Shown in pieces: positions 44,753 to 53,868 of a DNA stretch of 64,000 nucleotides. Origin of the DNA: Paenibacillus lacisoli (GTDB taxonomy: Bacteria; Bacillota; Bacilli; Paenibacillales; Paenibacillaceae); assembly GCF_030580655.1 (NCBI RefSeq), contig NZ_JAUQTB010000010.1, positions 91,226 to 155,225 on the forward strand, read 5' to 3'. Each line of letters begins with the position of its first letter. The first letter of the stretch is position 1. The translations under genes were made by a program, and so were the position numbers. The notes below the pieces were generated by a model. That model was not told where the DNA came from and did no database searches. It saw nothing but the letters and a program-made list of their open reading frames with translations.

Positions 44753-45745
44753 TCACATAATGCCCAATTCGATATGAAGCCCTTCGACTCTTGCTTTGGC
44801 GTATGCTGCTGCGCCCTTAACCCCCGCCTGATTGCCCCATTGTGCCGTAAGCACCTGACAGGCCTGACACGGCAATGCGAGTGCATGTTCATTGATGGCC
44901 GTGCGTACGCTGTGCAGCAGCCGTTCTCCTGCCGCTGCCATTCCCCCGCCGATCAGAATCCGTTCGGGATTCAGCAGATTGATCGCATTCGCGAGCCCGT
45001 ATCCCAACAGTTCTCCGGTCTCGTGCATCACTTCTACTGCAAGAGGATCGCCGAGATCATAAGCCTGTGAGATCATTTCTGCCGTAATATCCGCTTTCCA
45101 GCCGTGTACCCAATCGGAAATAACGCTCTGCCGTCCCTGTTCCAGCTTCTCGGTCAGCGTATGCACCATACCCACAGCCGATACGTAACGCCCCAGGCAA
45201 CCTGTGCTTCCGCAGCGGCAGGGTCTTCCTATCCGATACATGTTCATATGACCGATCTCTCCTGCACTGGCTGTTGCACCATAGACCATTCTTCCGTTAG
45301 CCACAACTGCGGATCCCAGTCCTGTCCCCAGTGTAATCAGAAGCAGATTCTGACAACCGATCCCTGCCCCATGCAGCCATTCTCCGTACATATGAACTCG
45401 GACATCATTATCAATATAAGAAGGAAAAGCGAATACCCGGTTCATCTCCTCAACGACAGGGACATGTTCCCACTCTGGAAAGTTTGGTGAAAATATCGAT
45501 ATTCCCTCTACCGGATCCAGCAGACCCGGAATTCCGAGGCCCATCCCTAACACAGCATCAGAAGATATTCTCTCGGCAGTCAGCATGTCCTCCACCACGT
45601 CACGAATGTTGCTTAGCACATGCTGTGAACCTTGAGCCGCTCCGGTTGGTACTTTCCGCTCACATATCGGTTCCAGCATAGAGTTCAGCACTGCAGCCTT
45701 GATATTCGTCCCCCCAAGATCAACCCCAATGATAAATGGCTTCAT
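44753..45745 (-). CDS. ROK-family sugar kinase (glucokinase-like)
   Basis: A 330-residue ROK kinase. The phosphate-binding loop is GVDLGGTNIKAAV near residue 7. Active-site blocks are IPGLLDP and YIDNDVRVHMYGEW (catalytic Asp). The ROK signature with zinc ligands appears as GEIGHMN and CRCGSTGCLGRY, and LGTGLGSAVV is the second phosphate loop. It probably phosphorylates glucose or a related hexose released by the nearby glycosidases. It lacks the N-terminal DNA-binding domain of ROK repressors, so it is an enzyme. GGGGG lies upstream of the ATG. It is monocistronic and divergent from the GH13 gene. Confidence 0.93.
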   Translation of the reverse strand: MKPFIIGVDLGGTNIKAAVLNSMLEPICERKVPTGAAQGSQHVLSNIRDVVEDMLTAERISSDAVLGMGLGIPGLLDPVEGISIFSPNFPEWEHVPVVEEMNRVFAFPSYIDNDVRVHMYGEWLHGAGIGCQNLLLITLGTGLGSAVVANGRMVYGATASAGEIGHMNMYRIGRPCRCGSTGCLGRYVSAVGMVHTLTEKLEQGRQSVISDWVHGWKADITAEMISQAYDLGDPLAVEVMHETGELLGYGLANAINLLNPERILIGGGMAAAGERLLHSVRTAINEHALALPCQACQVLTAQWGNQAGVKGAAAYAKARVEGLHIELGIM

Positions 45746-45799
45746 CTACAGTCCCCCGTATCCAAATTGTTCATTGTACTCTCTTTGTCCCTCACCTGT

Positions 45800-45829
45800 A
45801 TTCTAGATAGCTTAAAATCGGCTTGCCAA
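45800..45829 (-). promoter_or_regulatory. Probable promoter of the ROK kinase gene
   Basis: Minus-strand TTGGCA (45824-45829), an 18-base spacer and TAGAAT (45800-45805), about 55 bases upstream of the start codon. It is moderately close to the SigA consensus. Confidence 0.45.
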
Positions 45830-45992
45830 GGGTATTAACCCAACATTTATGGCGTTATTGCAGTCTTTTCCCGCTGACCCAAACCGATTTTGTTATCGCA
45901 GAATGGGGTAATAATCCAATCAGAGGTAATTAAGTACGTTACCTACCTTAAGTTAGAAAAATAGATAAATCAAGCTTGAAGGAGGAAGAAGG

Positions 45993-47690
45993 ATGGAGAA
46001 AGCCAATTGGAAGGAAAGCGTGGTGTACGAAATTTATCCGCGCAGCTTCATGGACAGCAACGGAGACGGCATCGGTGATATCCGCGGGATCATTTCCCAA
46101 ATTGATTATCTGCAGGAGCTTGGCATCGATACTGTATGGCTCGCACCCATCTATCAATCCCCTAACATTGATTACGGATACGATATTACGGATTACCGGA
46201 GCATCCAGCCGGAGTACGGGACGATGGAGGATTGGCAGCTGCTGCTTAACGAACTGCATCGCCGGGGCATCCGCCTGTTGATGGATCTGGTTCTGAACCA
46301 TACCTCGGACGAGCATCCCTGGTTTCAGAACGCGCGCTCATCGCGGGACAGCCGCTTCCGTGATTACTACATATGGCGTCCTGCCCAAGCGGATGGCGGG
46401 CCGCCGAATAACTGGACCTCCTTCCTGGGAGAACCGGCCTGGACGCTTGACGAGACAACCGGTGAATATTATCTGCATCTATACCATGCCAAGCAGCCGG
46501 ATCTGAATTGGGACAATCCGGAGCTGCGACACGAAATGTATGACATGATGTGCTTTTGGCTCGATCAAGGCATCGATGGCTTCCGACTTGATTCCGTCAA
46601 CTCTCTCTCCAAGGACCAGAACTTCCCTGATACCGACAAGGACAAAATTCAGGACAGCGGCGAAGACTTTACACGGAATGGCCCGTACATCCACGAATAT
46701 CTGCATGAAATGCATGAACAGGTATTCTCACGCTACAACGTTTTCACTGCTGGCGAGACATCCAAGGTCACAGATAGTGATGTGCTGAAATATACCCACC
46801 CCGACCGTAAGGAGCTGTCTATGGTTATTTCACCGGAAGCCTCTTCCCTCGGCGACCAGCCTCATGACCAGTGGCAAAACAAGGCATGGTCTTTGGCTGA
46901 TCTGCGCAAGATTATCTGGATGTGTCAAAAGGACATCGGCGATGCCGGCGGCTGGTTCGGGCTTTATTTCAGCAATCATGACCAGCCGCGCATGGTCTCC
47001 ACCTTCGGCGATCAGGGAACCTACCGGACAGAGTCGGCCAAAATGATGGCCACCTTCCTGCATACGCTTCGCGGGACCCCGTTTTTCCTCCAGGGTGAAG
47101 AGCTTGGTATGACCAACCACCCGCTGCTGACTTCCATTAAAGACTTTAAGGAACAGCAGGCCCTCCATTATTATGACGTGATGGTTCATGATAAAGGCGA
47201 AGATCCGGAGACCATCCTGGAACGGATCAAGGCCAAGTCACGTGATCATGCCCGCAACCCGATGCAGTGGAATGACACGATACAGGCCGGCTTCACATCC
47301 GGGACCCCTTGGATGCCGGTGCATCCGGATTATAAGGAGGTTAACGTGCTGAAGGAACGGGCAGATCCTCATTCTGTTCTTAACTACTATAAGAAGCTGA
47401 TCAGTCTGCGCAAAGAGCACCCGATTATGGTCTACGGTGACTTTCGGTTTATATTAGAGGATCACCAGCAGATCTTCAGTTATCTGCGCAGCATGGACGG
47501 AGAAAACTGGCTCGTCCTGCTGAACTTCTCCGGCGAGGAGGCCAGCTATACGATGTCTGATGAAGAAGCTGGACTGATCCGCGGCGGGAACCGTCTCATC
47601 GGCAACTACCCGGAGCCGCAGCACGCTGAAGACATGGTATCCGGTACGCTCCGTCCTTATGAGGCCGTGGTGTACCGCTGTCAGGGATAA
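45993..47690 (+). CDS. GH13 alpha-glucosidase (oligo-1,6-glucosidase / MalL type)
   Basis: A 565-residue GH13_31-type enzyme. It opens with WKESVVYEIYPRSFMDSNGD, whose DSNGDGIGD is the calcium-loop motif of the group. Conserved regions are DLVLNHTS, GFRLDSVNS (nucleophile Asp200), TAGETS (acid Glu255) and SNHDQPR (Asp330). The residue after the nucleophile, Ser201, is neither the Val typical of alpha-1,6-specific enzymes nor the usual alternatives, so linkage preference is uncertain. It is cytosolic and cleaves imported isomalto- or malto-oligosaccharides. GAAGGAGG lies upstream of the ATG. Confidence 0.94.
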   Translation: MEKANWKESVVYEIYPRSFMDSNGDGIGDIRGIISQIDYLQELGIDTVWLAPIYQSPNIDYGYDITDYRSIQPEYGTMEDWQLLLNELHRRGIRLLMDLVLNHTSDEHPWFQNARSSRDSRFRDYYIWRPAQADGGPPNNWTSFLGEPAWTLDETTGEYYLHLYHAKQPDLNWDNPELRHEMYDMMCFWLDQGIDGFRLDSVNSLSKDQNFPDTDKDKIQDSGEDFTRNGPYIHEYLHEMHEQVFSRYNVFTAGETSKVTDSDVLKYTHPDRKELSMVISPEASSLGDQPHDQWQNKAWSLADLRKIIWMCQKDIGDAGGWFGLYFSNHDQPRMVSTFGDQGTYRTESAKMMATFLHTLRGTPFFLQGEELGMTNHPLLTSIKDFKEQQALHYYDVMVHDKGEDPETILERIKAKSRDHARNPMQWNDTIQAGFTSGTPWMPVHPDYKEVNVLKERADPHSVLNYYKKLISLRKEHPIMVYGDFRFILEDHQQIFSYLRSMDGENWLVLLNFSGEEASYTMSDEEAGLIRGGNRLIGNYPEPQHAEDMVSGTLRPYEAVVYRCQG

Positions 47691-47701
47691 GCGGCGTCAT
47701 A

Positions 47702-47745
47702 ATAAAAAAGCTGGTACCAGCCTGCAGGCTGGACCAGCTTTTTAT
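47702..47745. terminator. Bidirectional terminator between the GH13 gene and the RiPP operon
   Basis: AAAAAGCTGGT and ACCAGCTTTTT-type arms enclose an inner CCAGCC/GGCTGG stem, with A/T runs on both sides. It marks the downstream end of the RiPP operon. Confidence 0.9.
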
Positions 47746-47783
47746 TATGATCATTATATAGAAGAAATCTTAAACCCTTCTAC

Positions 47784-48542
47784 TTAAATCCATCTAAATG
47801 TTCTTTTGGTCAGGTAAAAAAAGATCGCACAGAGGGCCACCACGATCAAAATATCTCCTATCGCCGAGACCTTTCCATCAAACCCGAAGAGCAGCTGATG
47901 GTATAAGTCTGTAAGATAGGTAAAGGGAATGACATAAGATAGATACTGTAGAAATTCAGGCAGAATGTATGAAGGTAACATGGCACCGCTCAACAAAAGC
48001 AGTGGAATCATACCAAAGCTCAGTACGCCGGATGCCAGCTCGGTATTATTAAATAGTCCTCCTAATAAAAAACCCAAGGTCAGAATCATTCCCATTCCCA
48101 GCAGCGATATTAGAATAAACGGAATCAGCTCTCTCAGCTCAATTACACCCATAAACAACCCCAGCAACCCGAAAAAAAGAATCTGAAGGACGGAAAGAAT
48201 GAGACGGACAATGATCTGGGAAAACACAAAAACAGACTCTTTAAGCGGAGTTGTTCTGAACGTCTTTAATATCCCTTTTTGTCTCATTTCGATGATGGGG
48301 ACCGATGTACCAAGAAAACCTATAGAAATCAAAGCGAATATTAATATTCCAGGGAACAAGTACTCAATGAATGATAACCCCGTGCTAGCAGAGGGATCAA
48401 TAATGGAACTCATTCCGTAGAACATAATTAGAAAAAAGAAAGGGAAAAATATAGAGAAGAACAACGTTTTGGGTTCTCTGATGATTTCCTTGAGGCCCGC
48501 ATTGACAAGCCTCTTCAGAGCCAGATTATTCTGCATATTCAA
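47784..48542 (-). CDS. ABC-2 type permease of the RiPP cluster
   Basis: A 252-residue protein with six hydrophobic segments, the first TLFFSIFFPFFFLIMFYGM. It is a typical ABC-2 exporter permease with the conserved block EMRQKGILKTFRTTPL between spans 2 and 3. It follows the ATPase gene with a 2-base gap and is the last gene of the operon. The pair probably exports the modified peptide and/or confers self-immunity. It lacks a peptidase domain, so leader removal must be done elsewhere, possibly by the M50 protein in the cluster. Confidence 0.92.
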   Translation of the reverse strand: MNMQNNLALKRLVNAGLKEIIREPKTLFFSIFFPFFFLIMFYGMSSIIDPSASTGLSFIEYLFPGILIFALISIGFLGTSVPIIEMRQKGILKTFRTTPLKESVFVFSQIIVRLILSVLQILFFGLLGLFMGVIELRELIPFILISLLGMGMILTLGFLLGGLFNNTELASGVLSFGMIPLLLLSGAMLPSYILPEFLQYLSYVIPFTYLTDLYHQLLFGFDGKVSAIGDILIVVALCAIFFYLTKRTFRWI

Positions 48543-48544
48543 TA

Positions 48545-49330
48545 TTAATCAACCTCTCTTCTTAACGATGTCCCTGTCAGGTGTAAAAATACATCCTCCA
48601 ATGAGTCCGTAAATTTCTCCCTATGTTCCGTAATAATCTCATGACAGCTCCCATGAACGATGATCTTTTTGTCATGGAGAATAGAAATACGATCACAAAG
48701 CTTCTCGGCTTCGTCCATGTAATGGGTTGATAATAAGATCGAGCATCCTTTTTCTTTCATTGACCTCAGAACTCTCCAGATTAACTGTCTGATCTGAGGA
48801 TCTATTCCTGTTGTAGGCTCATCCAATATAATCAAAGCCGGATTACCAACCATAGCAAGGGCTACCAGGAGTCTCTGTTTTTGACCGACAGACAGATTTT
48901 TAACCCTTTTTGACTCGATCTGGTCCAACTCCATCATCTGCATAAGCTCTTTGGGATCCATGGATTCCTTATAGAAACTTGTAAATAAATGAATGGTCTC
49001 CGATACACTTTGTCTAGGGAGCAAATTTGCCTCCTGCGGCTGGATACCGACCGCCTCCATAATTTCATAGCGGCTGCTTTTAATGTCTTCACCTAAAATA
49101 TTTACCGTCCCCGCATCAATTTCCTTAAGACCAATGATGCTCTCAATCAGAGTAGTCTTTCCTACCCCGTTCCTTCCGATAATCCCGTGAATTTCTCCTT
49201 GGTAGATGCTCATCGAAAGATTCTCGAGAACCGACTCATTATTGAATTTCTTCGTCAGATTGTTCACAGTTAGGCAAGATGGCTGGTGGTCCCCGTGTAT
49301 ACTTCGCTCAAATGCAGGCTGATTAATCAT
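48545..49330 (-). CDS. ABC transporter ATPase of the RiPP cluster
   Basis: About 261 residues: Walker A GRNGVGKTT, signature LSVGQKQRLL, Walker B LIILDEPTTGID and switch His in LSTHYMDEAE. It is a CcmA/DrrA-type ATPase as used with ABC-2 permeases. The start at ATG 49330 is set by GGAGG five bases upstream; an ATG four codons earlier overlaps that site. It is encoded 13 bases after the elimination-domain gene, so it is part of the same operon. Confidence 0.93.
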   Translation of the reverse strand: MINQPAFERSIHGDHQPSCLTVNNLTKKFNNESVLENLSMSIYQGEIHGIIGRNGVGKTTLIESIIGLKEIDAGTVNILGEDIKSSRYEIMEAVGIQPQEANLLPRQSVSETIHLFTSFYKESMDPKELMQMMELDQIESKRVKNLSVGQKQRLLVALAMVGNPALIILDEPTTGIDPQIRQLIWRVLRSMKEKGCSILLSTHYMDEAEKLCDRISILHDKKIIVHGSCHEIITEHREKFTDSLEDVFLHLTGTSLRREVD

Positions 49331-49343
49331 AGATACCTCCATG

Positions 49344-50201
49344 CTACAGTTTATGTTGAAGCATTAATGCTGAAAGGTATGCTTCTTCAATGGGCCAGAT
49401 TCCCAATCTGTTATTCATCATATGGGAATAATGAAACAACAGGTGCCTTAATGCGGAACGACCATATTCTTTTTCCGCCTCTTTCAAGATGCTGACCGTT
49501 TGGGTCACGTAGGCGTCCTCGCCCTGGATACTGTCTGTTCGCTCCACTTGCTGCGGATTCATCATTGAGTCAATGACATCCCTTTTATGATAAGCAGCCT
49601 CTCTGAGACGGGAAGACATGCTTGGTGATCCACTCCAATAATCGAGATTTGTCTGGTGAAAAGACGTAATTTCTTCTCGCTCCAAGGCCAATCCCATTAA
49701 GATTCGCTCTGTCAGTATTAGCGACCACTCATACCTGTTTATGTCCTTGCTATTAATCTTTTTCATTAACATGCACACCAGTTCACTCGAACTGCAAAAC
49801 AGATTCTCCGATAGTGACAGATATTTATCATTAATATATTTCGTTAACTCTGGCTCATAAATATTACGTGTATATTTCGGTATATTCTCCCTTGCATCAT
49901 AGCGGTAAGGAATTAATCGCTGATGATTCAGCGGCTTCTCCGATTCGATCATTGCCAGATGACTCGAAATTCCCGATTCTGCAGAGGACAGAAATTCTTT
50001 TAGCTCACGCTGCTTTACCTGAAACCTAAGTTTTAAGTGGGCGCCGGACCTATCAAAATATCTTATGAAAAACCACTGCTTCACAGCGTATTGATCCTGA
50101 AGGAGCTTAACTACAGGTGCGATTACGCTCTCTACGCCGTTATCCAACTTAACGAGAGACCCGGGATATACGTGATAATGAACCCAATCCAATGGCAGCA
50201 T
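49344..50201 (-). CDS. Split LanB elimination-domain protein (SpaB_C, thiopeptide-type)
   Basis: A 285-residue protein matching the SpaB C-terminal family ('thiopeptide-type bacteriocin biosynthesis'). Its N-terminal block DWVHYHVYPG is followed by QWFFIRYFDRSGAHLKLRF, the most recognisable part, and it has a helical C-terminus with LFHYSHMMNNRLGI. In split LanB systems (goadsporin GodG, thiocillin TclL) such a protein eliminates glutamate from glutamylated Ser/Thr to give dehydroalanine or dehydrobutyrine. Pyridine synthases (TclM-type) have the same fold. Because it is the only SpaB_C copy and lies directly after the glutamylase gene, the elimination role is more likely. GGAGG lies 12 bases before the ATG. 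Confidence 0.85.
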   Translation of the reverse strand: MLPLDWVHYHVYPGSLVKLDNGVESVIAPVVKLLQDQYAVKQWFFIRYFDRSGAHLKLRFQVKQRELKEFLSSAESGISSHLAMIESEKPLNHQRLIPYRYDARENIPKYTRNIYEPELTKYINDKYLSLSENLFCSSSELVCMLMKKINSKDINRYEWSLILTERILMGLALEREEITSFHQTNLDYWSGSPSMSSRLREAAYHKRDVIDSMMNPQQVERTDSIQGEDAYVTQTVSILKEAEKEYGRSALRHLLFHYSHMMNNRLGIWPIEEAYLSALMLQHKL

Positions 50202-50222
50202 GTGACTTCGGTACCTCCAACT

Positions 50223-52673
50223 CTATTGTGATAGATAGGTTAGCGACATGAACTCGGTAGCATAGGTCTCCCGGTCAGGACTGAACCATTGCTGCTGTAA
50301 GGAAGGCAGTGCTTCCGTAAAAATGATTTGTTTATACTTGTTGGAAAGTGACTTGAATAGCTGGTCTACACTCATGATGCTCCTGAAATGGAACCAGAAT
50401 GGCTTGGAACTCTCCATAAATTGGTCGGATTGGAGGGTGATATATACTTCTTCAGGAATGTCATTGCTATGTCTCCATTTATTCAATTCAATAAACCGTT
50501 CACTTTTTTGATATTCCAGCTCTATGGCTTGGAGCTCCTCGATCGGTACGATCCACTTCTCCCGTTCGAATACAATTCTTCCTTCCTGGACCCTTGGGAT
50601 TCGAGTTATACCCTCCAACGTATTCATATTGTTTAGAGGATGGGACCCAAAAGGAATTCGGAGAAACCATGGTTTGATAATCGTTATGAACAATTTTGAC
50701 AGATCGACAGCCAAATGCTCCGGCACCGAGCCCAGATACACCGGTTTTATTCTTTCGCCTTCTGGATTTAATAATATGAGACGTCCATCACGAAGGGTTC
50801 CTCTTAAATCAGAAACACATAGGATATGGTCGGGGTCTTGATCCGGCAGTTCCCCAATCCACTTCAACTGATGATCTAGAATACGAAAAGACTCCTGCAA
50901 TGTTGTCCAGTCACCACCTACAGTGAATTCATAACCTAAAGATGTCTCATTCACAGAAGATGACCATTCTTTTAATTTATTTTTATACGAATCTTCACTG
51001 AACAGCTGATTAAAACGGGCAAAAATAGCCCCAGAACCATCCGTTATTTTATTGAGGACCAGCAGGTAATTCCCTTTCATTATCTCTTCATGAGATTCGC
51101 TGACGATTTGATAGTAGGTTGTAATGGAAATATTATCCTTATTATATCCCCCGTTTCGTTTATTTGTAACATTCATAATGTCTTCCTGACGTGAATTTTT
51201 CAATAATTGTGAGTATTGGGCTTCAGATTCCATCACCTCACTTAGAAACGCTAGAATATTGACTGGGTTGCCCTCTCCGTATTTTTGTTTGAATAAATCC
51301 GTCAGTCTTGAGTACAATGAATGCTGGTAGACATAAGGTTTTAGGTAACCCTCAAGTTTTAATAAATCTTCTTGAACTGCTGAGCCCAGAGGAGGTATTC
51401 CGACATTGCATCTCACATCTTCATAGACTACAGGATTATGCTCAAGCCAATCCGGAAACGGAATATGTACGGATTCGTATATCGAACGCAAGCAGGTTTT
51501 CATTTCAGCAAGAAGAGTATCTCTTTCTGTTTTTAATGTTTCTTTACACAGCCTGCCTTTGAGCAGCTCTATATGCTCCAGCAAAATGCATATCTCCGAA
51601 TGGGCCGCTTCTCTAAAGCCAATATGACTCTTAATGTGCTCAGACAATAAAGAAAATGGTGTGACAGCTGAATGAGGAAATGGCAGAACAGGACGAATCA
51701 GCCTCTGCTTGATTAGAAAATCAGCAATCACCTCTGGATAAGAATGGTCGATACACCTCAGCAGCTCTGAGTATGTTACTGCTCTGTTCTCCAAGGTATT
51801 CAGAATTGCCAGGTACTGACTATGTTTTAAAATGTCTTCGCTTTTGGAGAAAATATTATCCTCTGTTGAATAAGTGCCTCTAAAGTAGGTCTTAACTCCG
51901 TCTTGGGATACGATCGAGTCTGTTGCCCTGAATACAAATAATTCTGCATATTCACGATCATTGGCTAATGACTCGAACAAGTGAGTCACTAAGGCTTTAG
52001 ACCATTTGAGCGTACTCCGCTCCTGATCTCCCTCATGAATGGCGCCGCCCTGAAAATTAGTTAGCGTTAGCTGTGTAAACGTACTAAGAGGGCTCGTCTT
52101 TACCGTCCCCCTTATTAAGTAGGAGTAGGCTGTTTTCACCAGATTGGATCCTATACGAAAATGTTCTCTTTGTCTTGTATTCAAGTACTCCGAGAAGCGG
52201 CTGTTCACAATAGGCAATCCTCTGACAAATTCATTATCTGTTTGAAAGAAGTCGTACAACGCCTTCTCATTCTTCATTTCCTCTTCCCTGTACAGATTTA
52301 GAAAGTCATCTTTCATACCTTGATAACTTTGTTCCGCTTCAATCCAGTCCTCCAGCTGGCTCTTCTCTTTCACGTCCATATCAATGGCTTTCAGCATGGG
52401 TTTGACAGCCGCAAAATCCACTTTTTTATGATTATGAATCTTCCTTTTCAATGAGAGCAGCTTACCTGATATTTTTTTATCCATTTGAGGGATGACTTGA
52501 TACAGTGCATTTACAGCAGCCTCTCTCAGATCTTCCAGCTTAGCCTCCAAATCCTTCAATTCTGCCAGATACATTCGGGATTGATCAAAAATATAGGCGT
52601 TAAGCTGATTGGCACTATTCACCGAAACTCTTCCCAGTACCAATTCCGAGACCTGATTTAACTTAACAGTCAT
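50223..52673 (-). CDS. Split LanB glutamylation-domain dehydratase (TclK/GodF-like)
   Basis: An 816-residue lantibiotic-dehydratase N-terminal-type protein. The most recognisable segment is LIRGTVKTSPLSTFTQLTL near residue 190, and the region near 670 has FGSHPLNNMNTLEGITRIPR. It should use glutamyl-tRNA to glutamylate Ser/Thr of the precursor core. It lacks the SpaB_C elimination domain, which is encoded separately just downstream with a 21-base gap. The split arrangement is typical of thiopeptide and goadsporin clusters, not of class I lanthipeptides, and no LanC cyclase gene is present. Early residues 60-160 are rich in predicted helix and could include a leader-recognition element. Confidence 0.9.
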   Translation of the reverse strand: MTVKLNQVSELVLGRVSVNSANQLNAYIFDQSRMYLAELKDLEAKLEDLREAAVNALYQVIPQMDKKISGKLLSLKRKIHNHKKVDFAAVKPMLKAIDMDVKEKSQLEDWIEAEQSYQGMKDDFLNLYREEEMKNEKALYDFFQTDNEFVRGLPIVNSRFSEYLNTRQREHFRIGSNLVKTAYSYLIRGTVKTSPLSTFTQLTLTNFQGGAIHEGDQERSTLKWSKALVTHLFESLANDREYAELFVFRATDSIVSQDGVKTYFRGTYSTEDNIFSKSEDILKHSQYLAILNTLENRAVTYSELLRCIDHSYPEVIADFLIKQRLIRPVLPFPHSAVTPFSLLSEHIKSHIGFREAAHSEICILLEHIELLKGRLCKETLKTERDTLLAEMKTCLRSIYESVHIPFPDWLEHNPVVYEDVRCNVGIPPLGSAVQEDLLKLEGYLKPYVYQHSLYSRLTDLFKQKYGEGNPVNILAFLSEVMESEAQYSQLLKNSRQEDIMNVTNKRNGGYNKDNISITTYYQIVSESHEEIMKGNYLLVLNKITDGSGAIFARFNQLFSEDSYKNKLKEWSSSVNETSLGYEFTVGGDWTTLQESFRILDHQLKWIGELPDQDPDHILCVSDLRGTLRDGRLILLNPEGERIKPVYLGSVPEHLAVDLSKLFITIIKPWFLRIPFGSHPLNNMNTLEGITRIPRVQEGRIVFEREKWIVPIEELQAIELEYQKSERFIELNKWRHSNDIPEEVYITLQSDQFMESSKPFWFHFRSIMSVDQLFKSLSNKYKQIIFTEALPSLQQQWFSPDRETYATEFMSLTYLSQ

Positions 52674-52699
52674 TAGGACCAGCTCCTTTCGTCAATCAC

Positions 52700-53758
52700 T
52701 TATAAAAAATACCTGAGCGTGAACAGAAAAATAGTCAGCAGATAGCCTACCGAAAACAAAGAATATGCTAGATAAAATATTTTATGCCCCTTGCGGACAG
52801 CTGGATTTTTCTCTTCGCTCGTTCTCTTTGTAAGCAGGTTCTTCAGATAAGTAAAGCTCTTTCTTCTAATATTGTATTGACCAGATAAGCTCTCCAAAAA
52901 TCTGAATAAATCACTTGGTAAAAGCACATTCATATTAAACAGCTGCATCGAAATGATGACTAATATAAGAGGAAAGGTATAACGCGTAAGATGAGGTTGT
53001 GTCTCCATAATCAACAGCAGTACATTCAAGATGGTAATATCGGAGACAGGACCTGCAATCGCAATTCGCGCTCTTGCTGCCTTCGTTAACCGATAAGTGT
53101 CTTTATAAGTAACAAAAGCTACCGGTATAAAATAATATAACAGTCCAACACCTATTTCTTTAATTTGTCCGCCCATTCTTTTACAGGCTATAATGTGCGA
53201 CAGTTCATGGATGATGACAACCAACATAAAGAAGGGAATTACTCTAAGGAAATTCAAGTGAAACATCATGGCCGGAACATCTTTTAGCACGTACATGCAA
53301 AAGAACAGAGACAGTAAAAAATAACAAGCAACGATCAGAGTCAGACCTTTTCGGTCGGTTGTCTTGTTATTCGTTTTCTTCACCTTCAGGAAGGGTAGGC
53401 TGGTCTTTAAAGTATATTTCAGCATAGGCTGTACGGCTTTTTTTCTAATATTTTCTTCCATAGGAGAGTCACTGGAGTTCTCACGGACGAGAATGCCATC
53501 TTCAATAAATTTCTCTATGACGGCTTGAATGCTCGATATGTTAATCGAGTTATAATGACTATACTTATTTTTTAGATAAAGAATGATCTCTTGCAGTTCC
53601 AATGCGTTATCTCTCAGGCTGTTGAGCAGTGCAGCAGTGATCTCATTGACTCTAAACTGCCTGTTTTGTTCTTTTAGAAAAATAAAATACTCCCGGTCAT
53701 CGTTCACAACAATATCAACCATAGGGCTCAAAGAAACTTTGGAAGATATATTCTCCAT
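52700..53758 (-). CDS. PqqD-like/M50 membrane metalloprotease of the RiPP cluster
   Basis: About 352 residues. Residues 10-95 resemble a PqqD-type winged-helix recognition domain (VVNDDREYFIFLKEQNRQFR, ALLNSLRD, IEKFIEDGILVRE). The rest is a polytopic M50 site-2-protease-like domain with HELSH at 184-188 and a third metal ligand in LLPSDLFRF (Asp about 283). M50 proteins occur in other RiPP clusters, for example YydH with epipeptide YydF. Here it is the only candidate leader protease and could alternatively give immunity. ATG 53758 has GGAAG just upstream; an earlier ATG lies against the terminator T run. The gene follows the precursor genes. Confidence 0.85.
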   Translation of the reverse strand: MENISSKVSLSPMVDIVVNDDREYFIFLKEQNRQFRVNEITAALLNSLRDNALELQEIILYLKNKYSHYNSINISSIQAVIEKFIEDGILVRENSSDSPMEENIRKKAVQPMLKYTLKTSLPFLKVKKTNNKTTDRKGLTLIVACYFLLSLFFCMYVLKDVPAMMFHLNFLRVIPFFMLVVIIHELSHIIACKRMGGQIKEIGVGLLYYFIPVAFVTYKDTYRLTKAARARIAIAGPVSDITILNVLLLIMETQPHLTRYTFPLILVIISMQLFNMNVLLPSDLFRFLESLSGQYNIRRKSFTYLKNLLTKRTSEEKNPAVRKGHKIFYLAYSLFSVGYLLTIFLFTLRYFL

Positions 53759-53773
53759 GGGGCTTCCTTTCAT

Positions 53774-53805
53774 AAAAAGGAGTGGAAAATAACAAATTCC
53801 ACCCC
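53774..53805 (-). terminator. Read-through terminator between precursor genes and downstream enzymes
   Basis: GGGGTGGAA (minus strand, from 53797-53805) pairs with TTCCACTCC (53779-53787), followed by TTTTT. The stem has one mismatch. It lies immediately after the last precursor gene and before the M50 gene. Such partial terminators in RiPP operons make precursor mRNA exceed that of the enzymes. Confidence 0.65.
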
Positions 53806-53868
53806 ATTTTACATTTGAAATAAGTTAATTAGGCCTAAATATGTGTTCAAAGATCTTTCGTTATGTGG

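Noticed and set aside
45925..45943. GGTAA-N9-TTACC inverted repeat upstream of the GH13 gene
   Set aside because: The arms are only five bases in A/T-rich DNA and no second copy was found, so chance is a sufficient explanation.
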